DNA of 64,000 bases from Butyrivibrio sp. NC2002 (GCF_000702265.1 NZ_KL370880.1:803149-867148), one strand, 5' to 3'; positions 1 to 8,340 are shown, counted from the stretch's first letter. Numbers and translations: made by a program. Notes: generated from the sequence alone by a model not told the origin.

Positions 1-80
1 CTATTTATATATAGAAATTTAAGATTAATAATTTATAAAATGTTTAGATTAATCTGATTTACTGATAAAGAGAAGTAGAA

Positions 81-118
81 TATAATTAATCTTGTGAAGA
101 AAAACTTCATTAATTATA
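81..118. other. AT-rich hairpin at the window start
   Basis: A 10-bp inverted repeat (81-90 with 109-118) encloses a second short stem, GAAG (96-99) with CTTC (105-108). It lies in AT-rich DNA without a coding ORF. It could be the end of a transcript from outside the window or part of a larger RNA with the hairpins at 150-200. No T-tract follows directly, so it is not a clear terminator. Apart from the listed hairpins, positions 1-310 show nothing recognisable. Confidence 0.35.
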
Positions 119-149
119 GGAAAAAACTTCATCATAAAAACCTTTCAAA

Positions 150-200
150 GCTATGGACGCATAGCGGAGGAACCGTCGTAGAGATACGGCGGTTTTCTTT
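150..200 (+). terminator. Tandem hairpins ending in a terminator
   Basis: The first hairpin pairs GCTATG (150-155) with CATAGC (160-165) around a GACG loop. The second pairs AACCGTCGTA (171-180) with TACGGCGGTT (185-194) around GAGA, and T-rich sequence follows to 200. The second hairpin has the form of an intrinsic terminator. The transcript it ends starts upstream of the window. Two compact hairpins in a row could also be the end of a structured RNA; no known riboswitch class could be matched. Confidence 0.5.
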
Positions 201-310
201 ATTAGATTTGTAAAGTATCTAATCCCTTTTGTGTGCAAAATAGTTATAGTATCATACTTAGACTTGTGATAGCATATTTTCTTATTGCTACTAGATATGT
301 TTGTTAAATG

Positions 311-357
311 TAAAAAAAGGCTTTGAAACCCAGATATACACTGCTTTCAAAGCCTTT
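311..357 (-). terminator. Terminator of tRNA-Trp
   Basis: AAAGGCTTTGAAA (316-328) is the exact reverse complement of the segment at 345-357. Read on the minus strand, the stem is followed by a run of T residues. It lies just downstream of the minus-strand tRNA-Trp. Confidence 0.75.
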
Positions 358-366
358 CGTATTTAG

Positions 367-438
367 CAGAGGAAGAGGGACTCGAACCCCCATGAACGGT
401 TTTGGAGACCGCAATACTAGCCATTGTATGATTCCTCT
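367..438 (-). tRNA. tRNA-Trp (CCA)
   Basis: The minus strand folds as a full cloverleaf of 72 nt. The acceptor stem is AGAGGAA/TTCCTCT with discriminator G. The D stem is ATAC/GTAT with GG in the loop. The anticodon stem is GCGGT/ACCGT with loop CTCCAAA, giving anticodon CCA. The T arm has loop TTCGAGT. The CCA end is not encoded. Anticodon CCA reads UGG, and discriminator G is usual for bacterial tRNA-Trp. A terminator follows on the same strand. Confidence 0.93.
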
Positions 439-549
439 ATATTAGATTTTTGCTTGCTGACTTCAATGCCGTCAACGAATGAAATTATATCACAGCATAA
501 AATGTTAAGCAACAGTTTTTAAAAAATTTATAAATTTTTTCAGCGCCTA

Positions 550-622
550 TTGTTTTCAAGATGAACAGACTGTATATTATTTAGGTTATCAGAGGCGATG
601 GAATCATCAGGCATTGATTCCA
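550..622 (+). promoter_or_regulatory. Putative promoter and palindrome before ttcA-like gene
   Basis: A sigma-A type promoter can be read as TTGTTT (550-555), a 17-bp spacer and TATATT (573-578). About 20 bp downstream is a perfect 8-bp inverted repeat, TGGAATCA (599-606) with TGATTCCA (615-622), in the 5' untranslated region of the gene at 677. It could be an operator or an RNA hairpin. The promoter reading rests on matches to consensus only. Confidence 0.4.
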
Positions 623-676
623 TTAACATGAAGACATTCCTTCAACGATGTGCTGTATTTAGAAAGGAAAATGTAA

Positions 677-1822
677 GTGAAGGAAATTAAGTTAGAAGAA
701 TTTGAGAAGCTAAATAAAGATGAATATGTGGCTATAGATATAAGAGATGAGCATGTCAGGGATTACGGTATGATTCCCGGCGCGGTAGCTATTTCTTTTG
801 ATAATGATCTGGACGAAGCGGAACAAAAGATAGCTCAGATCCCTGCAGATAAGAAACTGATATTTTATTGTGACTTTGGAAGAAGGACCGCGGATATGGA
901 CGGCCTTGATTTTCTTAAGAGCCGCGACTGTTATAGCTTAGCAGGTGGATATACAGGATATGTGTGTTCTAAGATATCAGATACGGATAACCTGGATGAA
1001 AGACGCAAAAAAGCTGAGTCGAGCATACAAAAGAAATATCATAAGCAGCTTTTTTCACCCTTTGCAAAGGCATGCAAGATATATCGCCTGATCGAAGAGG
1101 GAGACCGCATTGCTGTATGCATCTCGGGCGGAAAAGATTCTATGCTTATGGCTAAGCTGTTTCAGGAGATCCAAAGACACAGACAGTGTAATTTTGAGCT
1201 TACTTTTCTTGTTATGGATCCCGGATACAATAAGGAAAACAGGGCTCTTATAGAAAGCAATGCCAAGGCGCTTGGTATTCCTGTGACGATATTTGAGAGT
1301 GATATTTTTGATGCGGTCGATACCATAGAAAAAAATCCCTGCTACCTCTGCGCGAGAATGAGAAGAGGTTATCTCTACAGTAAGGCAAAGGAGCTTGGAT
1401 GCAACAAAATAGCGCTCGGACATCATTATGATGATGTGATAGAGACGATCCTGATGGGAATGCTTTATGGTGGACAGGTGCAGACGATGATGCCCAAACT
1501 CCACAGCATCCATTTTGAGGGAATGGAACTAATAAGACCTTTGTATTTTGTGAGAGAGAGCGATATATGCTCATGGCGAGATTATAATGATCTGCACTTT
1601 TTGCAGTGCGCATGCCATTTTACAGAGACGTGCTCTACCTGTCACGAGGATGGGACTACTTCCTCAAAGAGACTTGAGACGAAAAAGCTCATAGCCAGAT
1701 TAAAAGAAGAGAATCCGTTTGTTGAATCCAACATTTTTAAGAGTGTTGAAAATGTAAATCTCGACACGGTAATTGCCTACAAACAGAAGGGCATAAAGCA
1801 TAATTTCCTTGATGAATACTAA
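677..1822 (+). CDS. Rhodanese domain fused to TtcA-family tRNA thiolation PP-loop ATPase
   Basis: A 381-residue two-domain protein. Residues 1-105 form a rhodanese-like sulfurtransferase domain with active-site Cys65 in a CDFGRR loop. Residues 125-381 form an N-type PP-loop ATPase with SGGKDS at 150-155 and a CYLC pair near residue 221, as in TtcA, which makes 2-thiocytidine 32 in tRNA with an iron-sulfur cluster. A Cys-rich segment (CACH, CSTC) lies further on. The fusion suggests that persulfide sulfur is passed directly to the thiolation site; that is inference. The start is GTG at 677, preceded by AGAAAGGAAA at 661-670. The gene stands alone. The exact tRNA target cannot be read from the sequence. 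Confidence 0.82.
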   Translation: MKEIKLEEFEKLNKDEYVAIDIRDEHVRDYGMIPGAVAISFDNDLDEAEQKIAQIPADKKLIFYCDFGRRTADMDGLDFLKSRDCYSLAGGYTGYVCSKISDTDNLDERRKKAESSIQKKYHKQLFSPFAKACKIYRLIEEGDRIAVCISGGKDSMLMAKLFQEIQRHRQCNFELTFLVMDPGYNKENRALIESNAKALGIPVTIFESDIFDAVDTIEKNPCYLCARMRRGYLYSKAKELGCNKIALGHHYDDVIETILMGMLYGGQVQTMMPKLHSIHFEGMELIRPLYFVRESDICSWRDYNDLHFLQCACHFTETCSTCHEDGTTSSKRLETKKLIARLKEENPFVESNIFKSVENVNLDTVIAYKQKGIKHNFLDEY

Positions 1823-1843
1823 TTTATTCTAATATCTCGCATA

Positions 1844-1878
1844 CCGGAAGAGCCTTGCAGAGGGGCAAGAGCTTCCGG
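1844..1878. terminator. Long hairpin after ttcA-like gene
   Basis: A near-perfect stem of about 14 bp (1844-1858 with 1865-1878, core CCGGAAG/CTTCCGG) lies just past the stop of the thiolation gene. There is no proper T-tract on the plus strand, so it may act as a weak terminator or an mRNA-stabilising end. Confidence 0.45.
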
Positions 1879-2000
1879 CATGATGGGAGTCATAAAATTT
1901 TAAGCCACTTTTTCTAAAAAGTTTATAATTATTTCCATCAGTCTTTTTTAGCAAAATGATATAATATATTACAGCTATGTGATATTTTGAGGGTATCGTA

Positions 2001-2834
2001 ATGTTGAAAAAGCTAAATAGTCACAAAAACAAGCTTATCACCCGGAATGATAGGCTTTCATATAGTATTTTAAAAGGCATATTTAAAACAGCCATGGTAT
2101 GCCTTCTTATTGTGATGATCACATTAGCTTTTCCTCTGAGCTTTTCCTGTAGCGCCAAGACTAAGATCTATTCTTATACCAATATTTACAAATCAAATGT
2201 AGCTCCGGGATGGAGCAGATACAATTTTTCCGGAGAAACATATTTCCGGTATTCCGGTTCTGAGACAGATGTGACAATACCTGCTTCATGCAAGGTGATA
2301 AATAGAGGTACGATTGTTTCCAATAAAAAGATCAGAATAATAAGGGTACCCGTTTCTGTAGAAAATATCGAAGCGGGCGCGTTTTACGAACTTACCAATC
2401 TGAAAAGGGTTGTATTTTACGGTAATCCCACTATCGAGGATAATGCTTTTTACGGCTGCGACAGTCTTGTGAACTTTGTAGCGGACAAGGGGACTTATGC
2501 TGACGACTATGGCAAGAATAATAAAATTGCCGTTGCAAGATCTGAGTCTACAGCTTTTTCCAAGAAGACAGTTTACATTCAGAGAGGATATTCGTATGCA
2601 CAGCCGGTATGCAATCTGAATGATAGTGTTCAATCATGGAAGAGCAGTAATCCTTCAGTAGTAAGTGTTGATGAAAACGGTAAGATCAGGGCACTTAAGA
2701 AAGGCGTTTCAACTATTACTGCCTCATGCGGCAACTCGTTCTATACTTATAAAGTAGTTGTTTTTTTAAAGAAAGTGAGTGAAGACAAAACATCCACAGT
2801 AAAGAGTGATGTTAGTTACAGAAAGGCCAGATAA
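2001..2834 (+). CDS. Exported BspA-type leucine-rich repeat and Big2 domain protein
   Basis: A 277-residue protein with a basic N-terminus and one hydrophobic segment at about residues 30-50, probably an uncleaved anchor or a long signal peptide. Residues 95-165 match BspA-like leucine-rich repeats (IPASCKVI, VENIEAGAFYELTNLKRV, IEDNAFYGCDSLV). Residues 185-255 form a bacterial Ig-like Big2 domain (WKSSNPSVVSVDENGKI, LKKGVSTITA). Such proteins sit at the cell surface and bind host, fibre or other cells; the ligand is unknown. A GAGGG ribosome site precedes the ATG. No sortase motif is visible. The next gene begins about 100 bp downstream on the same strand, with no terminator between them. 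Confidence 0.7.
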   Translation: MLKKLNSHKNKLITRNDRLSYSILKGIFKTAMVCLLIVMITLAFPLSFSCSAKTKIYSYTNIYKSNVAPGWSRYNFSGETYFRYSGSETDVTIPASCKVINRGTIVSNKKIRIIRVPVSVENIEAGAFYELTNLKRVVFYGNPTIEDNAFYGCDSLVNFVADKGTYADDYGKNNKIAVARSESTAFSKKTVYIQRGYSYAQPVCNLNDSVQSWKSSNPSVVSVDENGKIRALKKGVSTITASCGNSFYTYKVVVFLKKVSEDKTSTVKSDVSYRKAR

Positions 2835-2931
2835 ATCTATGTACTGCGGGATTTGATCAAAGATGAACGCCATGATCTGGACCTTCACCGGTGTTTTGAC
2901 CGGAATAAATCTGAACATTCAGGGGGAAGCG

Positions 2932-4401
2932 ATGCTTAGAGCTATACAGGAAGATATTACAAAAGTAACCGGTTTTACAGCAATTGTTAATCCTGCAAAC
3001 AACAGTCTGCTTGGAGGCGGAGGCGTGAACGGAGCCATTCAAAGGGCTGCCGGTCCACAGCTGAAAACCGAATGCCGCAGGCTAAATGGTTGCGAAACGG
3101 GGGATTCCATACTTACCCTTGGATATAATCTTTCCTGCAAATATGTGATCCACAGTGTCGGCCCTGTGTGGAACGGCGGCTTTTCAGGCGAAGAGGATCT
3201 TTTGATTTCATGTTATAACAGTGCTCTTAAAATAGCTCTCCATGAGGGCATTCGAACTATTGCGATTCCATCTATTTCTACAGGTGAATACGGTTATCCG
3301 GTTGATGAGGCGGCAAAAATTGCGGTCTCTACTGTTTCTGCATTTATGGAGAAACATCCTGATGCCTTTGATGATATTTGTTTTGTGCTGCAGGATGAAC
3401 ATCAGACTGCTCTGTATTTAGAAGAGATTAAGGAGTACGAACCTAAAAAGGCTGCGCCAAAGAAGGCCCCCGGTAAAAGAAAGAGCAAGAAGAGTGAAGC
3501 GGGCAATGCTGATCACGAGGCTTTGGCAGGGGAAGAAAAGCAGGAGAGCGAAGTTCAAGAGAGCTTGGCAGAAGCTACTATAGAGAATCCGGAAAATGCA
3601 GGCGCTGTAAATGATAGTAGTGCAGAAGCTGCTACAGAGGATCCGGAAAATGCAGATGCTGTAAATGATAGTAGTGCAGAAGCTGCTACAGAGGATCCGG
3701 AAAATGCAGATGCTTCAAAGGATAGCAATGCAGAAGCTGACACCGGAAAAGAAAGCGAAGGCACATACAATCTGCCGTCCATACCTGTGAGCCTTGATAT
3801 GCCTGACATTCAGGGGTTGTGGAATAGATATACAATCGATAAGCTCATTGAACAGGTGCATGAAGCTATAATCAATATTTATGTATGTTTTGGAGGAGAT
3901 GCTGCAAGCGAGATTTTTTCTCTTGAGTATGCCAAGAACCCGCTGTATGTGAACGGAAGAAAATACGTAAGTGTGATTCAGTACATGATGTCTGAAAAAG
4001 CACTTTTATTTGGCGATATCAATTCCTACGCTAACATTTTGAATGAATCTGACCCTCAGACCCTGCTTGAGCTTGGAGATAAGATAGTCGGCGCTGACGC
4101 AGAGGTTTGGAGCAAGGTCTTTAGAGAGGTACTATTTAGAGGAAATGTCGCAAAATGCTTATCTGATGAGGAGTTTAAATCAACACTCCTTGAAACGGGA
4201 AATTGCGTGCTCATCAATGCTGACGTAGATGATGATTTCTACGGAGCAGGAGTGAGCAAGGACAAACTCGTTGACGGAAGCGGTCTCCTTATCCTTGACC
4301 CTGATATGTGGCACAAGGATGGCAGCGACAAACAGGCTGAGAACATCCTTGGCTTCGTGCTCATGGGAGTACGCGAATACTTCATGAAGACCGGCATGTA
4401 G
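2932..4401 (+). CDS. Macro domain-NADAR domain fusion protein (ADP-ribose processing)
   Basis: The protein has 489 residues from the chosen start. Residues 1-165 form a macro domain with the binding signatures IVNPANNSLLGGGGVNGAI and PSISTGEYGYP; macro domains bind or hydrolyse ADP-ribose and its esters. Residues 170-300 are a Lys-rich then acidic linker with three 18-residue repeats. Residues 325-489 match the NADAR fold (VNGRKYVSVIQYMMSEKALLFGD near the start, ILGFVLMGVREYF at the end); NADAR enzymes are N-glycosidases that remove ADP-ribose from modified guanosine. The start at 2932 has AGGGGGA directly upstream and matches the usual macro-domain N-terminus; the ORF is open back to 2863. 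No DarT-like toxin is next to it. Confidence 0.82.
   Translation: MLRAIQEDITKVTGFTAIVNPANNSLLGGGGVNGAIQRAAGPQLKTECRRLNGCETGDSILTLGYNLSCKYVIHSVGPVWNGGFSGEEDLLISCYNSALKIALHEGIRTIAIPSISTGEYGYPVDEAAKIAVSTVSAFMEKHPDAFDDICFVLQDEHQTALYLEEIKEYEPKKAAPKKAPGKRKSKKSEAGNADHEALAGEEKQESEVQESLAEATIENPENAGAVNDSSAEAATEDPENADAVNDSSAEAATEDPENADASKDSNAEADTGKESEGTYNLPSIPVSLDMPDIQGLWNRYTIDKLIEQVHEAIINIYVCFGGDAASEIFSLEYAKNPLYVNGRKYVSVIQYMMSEKALLFGDINSYANILNESDPQTLLELGDKIVGADAEVWSKVFREVLFRGNVAKCLSDEEFKSTLLETGNCVLINADVDDDFYGAGVSKDKLVDGSGLLILDPDMWHKDGSDKQAENILGFVLMGVREYFMKTGM
3571..3732 (+). repeat. Three tandem 54-bp repeats in the macro-NADAR linker
   Basis: Units at 3571-3624, 3625-3678 and 3679-3732 each encode an 18-residue acidic, Ser/Asn-containing segment (type EAATEDPENADAVNDSSA). 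The second and third are nearly identical over their first two thirds, which points to recent duplication. Because the unit is a multiple of three, copy number can change without loss of frame. Confidence 0.9.
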
Positions 4402-4406
4402 AAACC

Positions 4407-4457
4407 CCAAAAAAGCAACAAGATGGGAAAAATTGTTCATCTTGTTGCTTTTTCTTT
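4407..4457 (+). terminator. Terminator of the macro-NADAR gene
   Basis: A perfect stem of about 16 bp (arms ending at 4425 and starting at 4438, core AAAAGCAACAAG/CTTGTTGCTTTT) is followed by T residues, a few bases after the stop at 4401. It is A-rich on the other side, so it could also work on the minus strand. Its arms are the same 12-mer that recurs in the array at 4479-4827. Confidence 0.88.
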
Positions 4458-4478
4458 AGCAGTGATGGTGGAGAGGTG

Positions 4479-4827
4479 AAAAGCCCCAAGGCCCTATGAA
4501 AACAGCATGACTTGTTGCTTTTGCACTTTTTGCCACAGCGTCGCGGAGCGGCAAAAGCCCCAAGTTGCCATGAAATCAAGGAGACTTGTTGCTTTTTAGG
4601 AATTCGGAGATGCGATGACTGAACGAATTCCTCTTGTGACAAGGGCAAAAAGCCCCAAGTATATAGGAAAACGGACGTACTTGTTGCTTTTGCACTTTTT
4701 GCCACAGCATCTCGGAGCGGCAAAAGCCCCAAGTTGCCATGAAATCAAGGGGACTTGTTGCTTTTTATGAATTTGGAGATGCGATGACTGAACGAATTCC
4801 TCTTGTGACAAGGGCAAAAAGCCCCAA
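4479..4827. repeat. Modular array of palindromic 44-bp elements
   Basis: Four full elements of 44 bp lie at 4479-4522, 4553-4596, 4648-4691 and 4722-4765, with a truncated fifth at 4817-4827. Each begins AAAAGCCCCAAG and ends CTTGTTGCTTTT, which pair over 10 of 12 positions around a 20-bp centre. They are separated alternately by spacer A (30 bp, 4523-4552 and 4692-4721) and spacer B (51 bp, 4597-4647 and 4766-4816). Each spacer has its own inverted repeat (TTTTGCC/GGCAAAA in A, GAATTC/GAATTC in B). The result is a 169-bp super-unit repeated twice. No coding ORF of normal quality runs through it. The last element ends at the stop of the minus-strand gene. Confidence 0.9.
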
Positions 4828-4830
4828 CTG

Positions 4831-6282
4831 TCACTTATGGCGCACTACCTCAAAGCGCTGAAGCTCTATTTCTTCGCCGGGAGCAATGCCGGCTTTTTGG
4901 CAGGCTATGTTTATCTGCTGATTTACGTTGTCGACGCCGTCAAGGTTTGGAAGAAGAACACCCTGACGCATTCCGTTCCTTACGATAATGCCATAGCGTT
5001 TTACGTCAAGCTTATCCGTAGATGAAATTGGTTCAGGAGTATCAAGGACATCTACGCTTATCTCAAGCCACGGGAGTTCATCATCTGTCAGCATCGGGAA
5101 CCTGGGATCTGCTGTGGCGGCACTTATTGCGTTGTGGATTATTTCCTCGGCAACGCAGTCAAAACAAGGCGCTATTGTTCCGATGCATCCCCTTAGAGCA
5201 TGGTTTTTGTGAAGAGAAACAAATGAACCTGCCTTTTTGCTCAGCATTTCTTTGGGGAATACCGGCGCAGCACTTTCTCTAAAATCATCTATGAAATCAT
5301 CTATTGTCAGTGTTTTTCCTGTTTTTATGTAAGTGTTTATTGTTAGTCTCGCAAGTCTGACATAGGGGTCTTCGTTTGCCTGATTTTTCTTTAGCTCATC
5401 AAGCTGCCTGTTGCGCCATTTTTCAAGAAAATGTCTGTTGTCATCCGGGCCACCTACTTCATATCGGCAGATTCCGTAGCCAACTCCAAATGGTGCTTCA
5501 TGGGACAGAGCTTCTGCTTTGACTGAGAGTCCGTCTAGAGCGCCTGCCATCATCACAAAGGATCTGTGACCGCACTCAGCAGCCTTTTCACAGAAATCAC
5601 TTGAAAAATCAAAGAGTTTTATAAAGTCGCCGCTTCCGCACGCTTCCATAATGCGCTCATCATAAATAGGCCCTTCCTCTGAAAGACCGTAGGCTCCGTC
5701 TTCTTTCATTTTATGTGACAGATCGCCGCTGGCAACGTATACTACGCGTCTGCCAGTCTCATCCACAGCTTTCTTTATTATCTGTCCCATCTGATATTGA
5801 AGAGGAAGCGGAAGACCGGATAAGCCGATCCTTACCAGCTTAAAATCTGTATATTTCTTGCATATAAAATAGAGCGGGATAAGTGTACCGTGATCCAGGT
5901 TTTTGTCGCGCTCGCCCATAGTTCCTGCAGGGAATTCGTGAGAAGCTTTTTTGCCTTCGAAATCGGGACCGCCCTCTTTGCAGAGGTCACAGATTTTCTC
6001 TACAAGTTCAGTGTCGTATTCTGCATCGAACGAAACCTCCGGTGCGTTGAATTTAGACATATCACCGGATGCCCCTTCACCCGGAGATATATGAAAATAG
6101 TCAGCATACATGATGCTGTGCGGACTTGAGATGATTATTGTATCAGGTTTAAGCTCTGCGATTTCAGAAGCCACCTGCTCGTATGCTTTTGTTGTCTGGC
6201 TGATTTTTTCTTCCTCACCGCATCCGATTTCCGGCATGATGATAGGCGGATGTGGTACCATGAATGCACCTAGAATTGGCAT
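4831..6282 (-). CDS. MEMO-AMMECR1 fusion (AmmeMemoRadiSam system)
   Basis: A 483-residue protein. Residues 1-270 belong to the MEMO/LigB-type class III extradiol dioxygenase-like family (VPHPPIIMPEIG at the start, IIISSPHS, DHGTLIPLYF, VYVASGDLSH). Residues 295-483 form an AMMECR1 domain (SLHKNHALRGCIGTI, FPMLTDDELPWLEISVDVL). The pair is usually found with a radical SAM partner, giving the family its name; that partner is not in this window. The biochemical role of the system is not settled. The ATG at 6280-6282 has GGGGGA upstream on the minus strand. The gene runs convergently towards the repeat array. Confidence 0.85.
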   Translation of the reverse strand: MPILGAFMVPHPPIIMPEIGCGEEEKISQTTKAYEQVASEIAELKPDTIIISSPHSIMYADYFHISPGEGASGDMSKFNAPEVSFDAEYDTELVEKICDLCKEGGPDFEGKKASHEFPAGTMGERDKNLDHGTLIPLYFICKKYTDFKLVRIGLSGLPLPLQYQMGQIIKKAVDETGRRVVYVASGDLSHKMKEDGAYGLSEEGPIYDERIMEACGSGDFIKLFDFSSDFCEKAAECGHRSFVMMAGALDGLSVKAEALSHEAPFGVGYGICRYEVGGPDDNRHFLEKWRNRQLDELKKNQANEDPYVRLARLTINTYIKTGKTLTIDDFIDDFRESAAPVFPKEMLSKKAGSFVSLHKNHALRGCIGTIAPCFDCVAEEIIHNAISAATADPRFPMLTDDELPWLEISVDVLDTPEPISSTDKLDVKRYGIIVRNGMRQGVLLPNLDGVDNVNQQINIACQKAGIAPGEEIELQRFEVVRHK

Positions 6283-6509
6283 GATTTTTCCCCCTTAACT
6301 GATAACTGAAATTATTAAAAACTAATGATAACTTATAATGTTCAAAATGTGACATTCAGATAATGACCATAAATGTTATCGTAATATCAGACATGTAAAT
6401 TTTATCATATATATCATGTTTTGCGTAAACTACTGATCAATATAAAAAAGTTGATGAACTGATTGGAAAATAGTGGTAATCTATACTGTAGTTTTAAAGG
6501 AGATTTGTA

Positions 6510-8291
6510 ATGAAAAAAGAAATCGTTTTCGGGATGATCAAAAAGCCGCTGAGTGCGCTGTTATGCGCATCTTTGATGATGACAGGCGCCGGATGCGCCC
6601 AAAAAACCACGCAACAAGTAGAGAAAACAGAAGAAGCTGATACAACGAAACAGACTGATGTAGCGGAACAGACTGATTTAGCGGAACAGACTGATACAGA
6701 GAAACAGACTGATGTAGCGGAACAGGCAGATACTGTAACAGCTCTGACACCACTTAATGTAATAGATGATGCTTACCGCACAACCTATGAGATATTTGTT
6801 TATTCGTTTTATGATAGCGATGGTGACGGAATTGGTGATCTGCAGGGCGTGATTGACAAGCTTGATTATATAAATGATGGTGATGATGCGACAGATACCG
6901 ATCTTGGCTGCAACGAGATCTGGCTTATGCCTGTTTGCCCGTCACCTACATATCATAAGTATGATGTGACTGATTACTGCGACATAGATCCGCAGTACGG
7001 CACGATGGATGACTATAAGAAGCTGATAGAGGAAGCTCACAAGAGAGGCATAAAAGTCATAAATGATATGGTCATGAATCATACCTCATCCGAGCATCCC
7101 TGGTTTAAGGAAGCTACTAAGTATTTGAAAAATCTTCCGGAAGGCGGCGAAATAAACGCAGGTGACTGCAAGTATGCTCTTTACTACAACTTTACAGAGC
7201 AGGGAGGTGAAGGCTACGAGAAGGTTCCCGGAACAAACTGGTATTATGAAGCGAGATTCTGGTCAGGAATGCCGGATCTTAACCTTTCAAATGAGGAAGT
7301 AAGAAAAGAGTTTGCGGATATAGCAAAGTTCTGGCTTGATGCAGGGTGCGACGGCTTTAGAATGGATGCGGTAACGCAGTATTACTCAGATGATATTGAT
7401 CAAAATACCATAGCTCTTGGCAATTTTGTGGATGATGTAAAAGCTATAAAAGAAGATGCCTACATCGTTGGTGAAGCCTGGACCACATCAAGAGAGTATT
7501 CGCGCTATTATGCGAGCGGAATAGATTCCCTCTTTGATTTTGACTTTGCGGACAAAGAAGGAACGATCGCAAAATGCGCAAGGGGCAAGATGTCACCTGT
7601 TAAGTATCTTGAGCAGCAGATAAAAGAGGATGAGCTTTATTCTTCCTATAATGAAAATTATGTGAATGCACCTTTTTATACAAACCATGATATGGCAAGA
7701 AGTGCAGGATATTATACAGGGAAAAATGCACTTTCAAGCGTCAAGCTTGCGGGTGCGCTCAACCTATTGATGAACGGCAACGCTTTCATATATTATGGCG
7801 AAGAAATAGGAATGAAGGGCTCAGGAAAAGATGAAAATAAGAGAGCGCCAATGCAGTGGGATAGCGATGCTAAGGCAGAGGGAATGTGCAAAGGTCCATC
7901 AGGCATGGAGAAGATCGACATGATCTACGGATCACTTAGTGATCAGGAAAATGACCCTTCATCAATCTACAACTACTATAAAAAAGCGATAAGATTAAGA
8001 AATACTTACCCTTCAATTGCAAGGGGAGACATCACCATATTAAATGATCTGTGCGCTGACAGGTGCGCAGTGTGGATTAAGAGCTGGGATGAAAATACAG
8101 ACTACGACATCATGATCGCTCTTAATAACTCGGATGAAGAGACAACAGTTGACCTTACAAAGGATCAGGGTGCAGAAGGCTACAGAATACTAAGCGATAT
8201 GCTTGTGACAGGCGATGATGAGGTTGTTTTAAATGAAGATAAGCTCACACTTCCGGGTGGCAGCATTGCCATTCTGAAAAAAGCAGACTAA
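6510..8291 (+). CDS. Secreted GH13 alpha-amylase-type lipoprotein
   Basis: A 593-residue family 13 glycoside hydrolase acting on alpha-glucans outside the cell. The N-terminus is a lipoprotein signal with lipobox TGAGC and lipidated Cys29, followed by a Thr/Gln/Asp repeat linker to about residue 75. The four conserved regions are present: DMVMNH, GFRMDAV with nucleophile Asp286, GEAW with acid Glu322, and TNHD with Asp394. The MPDLN segment is the fifth signature of the neopullulanase/oligo-glucosidase side of the family, so the enzyme may cut several alpha-linked oligosaccharides. AAAGGAG precedes the ATG. It diverges from the MEMO gene across 227 bp. Confidence 0.9.
   Translation: MKKEIVFGMIKKPLSALLCASLMMTGAGCAQKTTQQVEKTEEADTTKQTDVAEQTDLAEQTDTEKQTDVAEQADTVTALTPLNVIDDAYRTTYEIFVYSFYDSDGDGIGDLQGVIDKLDYINDGDDATDTDLGCNEIWLMPVCPSPTYHKYDVTDYCDIDPQYGTMDDYKKLIEEAHKRGIKVINDMVMNHTSSEHPWFKEATKYLKNLPEGGEINAGDCKYALYYNFTEQGGEGYEKVPGTNWYYEARFWSGMPDLNLSNEEVRKEFADIAKFWLDAGCDGFRMDAVTQYYSDDIDQNTIALGNFVDDVKAIKEDAYIVGEAWTTSREYSRYYASGIDSLFDFDFADKEGTIAKCARGKMSPVKYLEQQIKEDELYSSYNENYVNAPFYTNHDMARSAGYYTGKNALSSVKLAGALNLLMNGNAFIYYGEEIGMKGSGKDENKRAPMQWDSDAKAEGMCKGPSGMEKIDMIYGSLSDQENDPSSIYNYYKKAIRLRNTYPSIARGDITILNDLCADRCAVWIKSWDENTDYDIMIALNNSDEETTVDLTKDQGAEGYRILSDMLVTGDDEVVLNEDKLTLPGGSIAILKKAD
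6636..6725 (+). repeat. Five tandem 18-bp repeats in the amylase linker
   Basis: Units at 6636, 6654, 6672, 6690 and 6708 encode six-residue repeats of the type TDVAEQ (ADTTKQ, TDVAEQ, TDLAEQ, TDTEKQ, TDVAEQ). They form the flexible stalk between the lipid anchor and the catalytic domain. Confidence 0.9.
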
Positions 8292-8340
8292 AATTAAGAT
8301 TATTATGTTGCAAAATAACGAAGATTTTGCGGGAGGAATA

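Noticed and set aside
130-200. c-di-GMP (GEMM) or guanidine-II riboswitch
   Set aside because: GGACGCA resembles part of GEMM, but the tetraloop helix and the rest of the core are missing. The loops are GACG and GAGA, not the ACGR pair of guanidine-II.
2863-2931. Upstream start of the macro-NADAR gene
   Set aside because: The extra 23 residues do not fit macro domains, and the ribosome site AGGGGGA directly precedes 2932.
2932-4401. Complete DarT/DarG toxin-antitoxin pair
   Set aside because: No DarT-like ADP-ribosyltransferase gene is seen in the neighbouring genes, so only the reversal side is present.
4382-4817. Overlapping ORFs on the minus strand through the palindromic array
   Set aside because: They are made by the repeated DNA itself (the same peptide pieces recur), have no ribosome sites and encode no recognisable domain.
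4479-4827. CRISPR array
   Set aside because: The conserved parts are the palindrome arms, and the intervals are two alternating repeated spacers, not unique ones. No cas genes are present.
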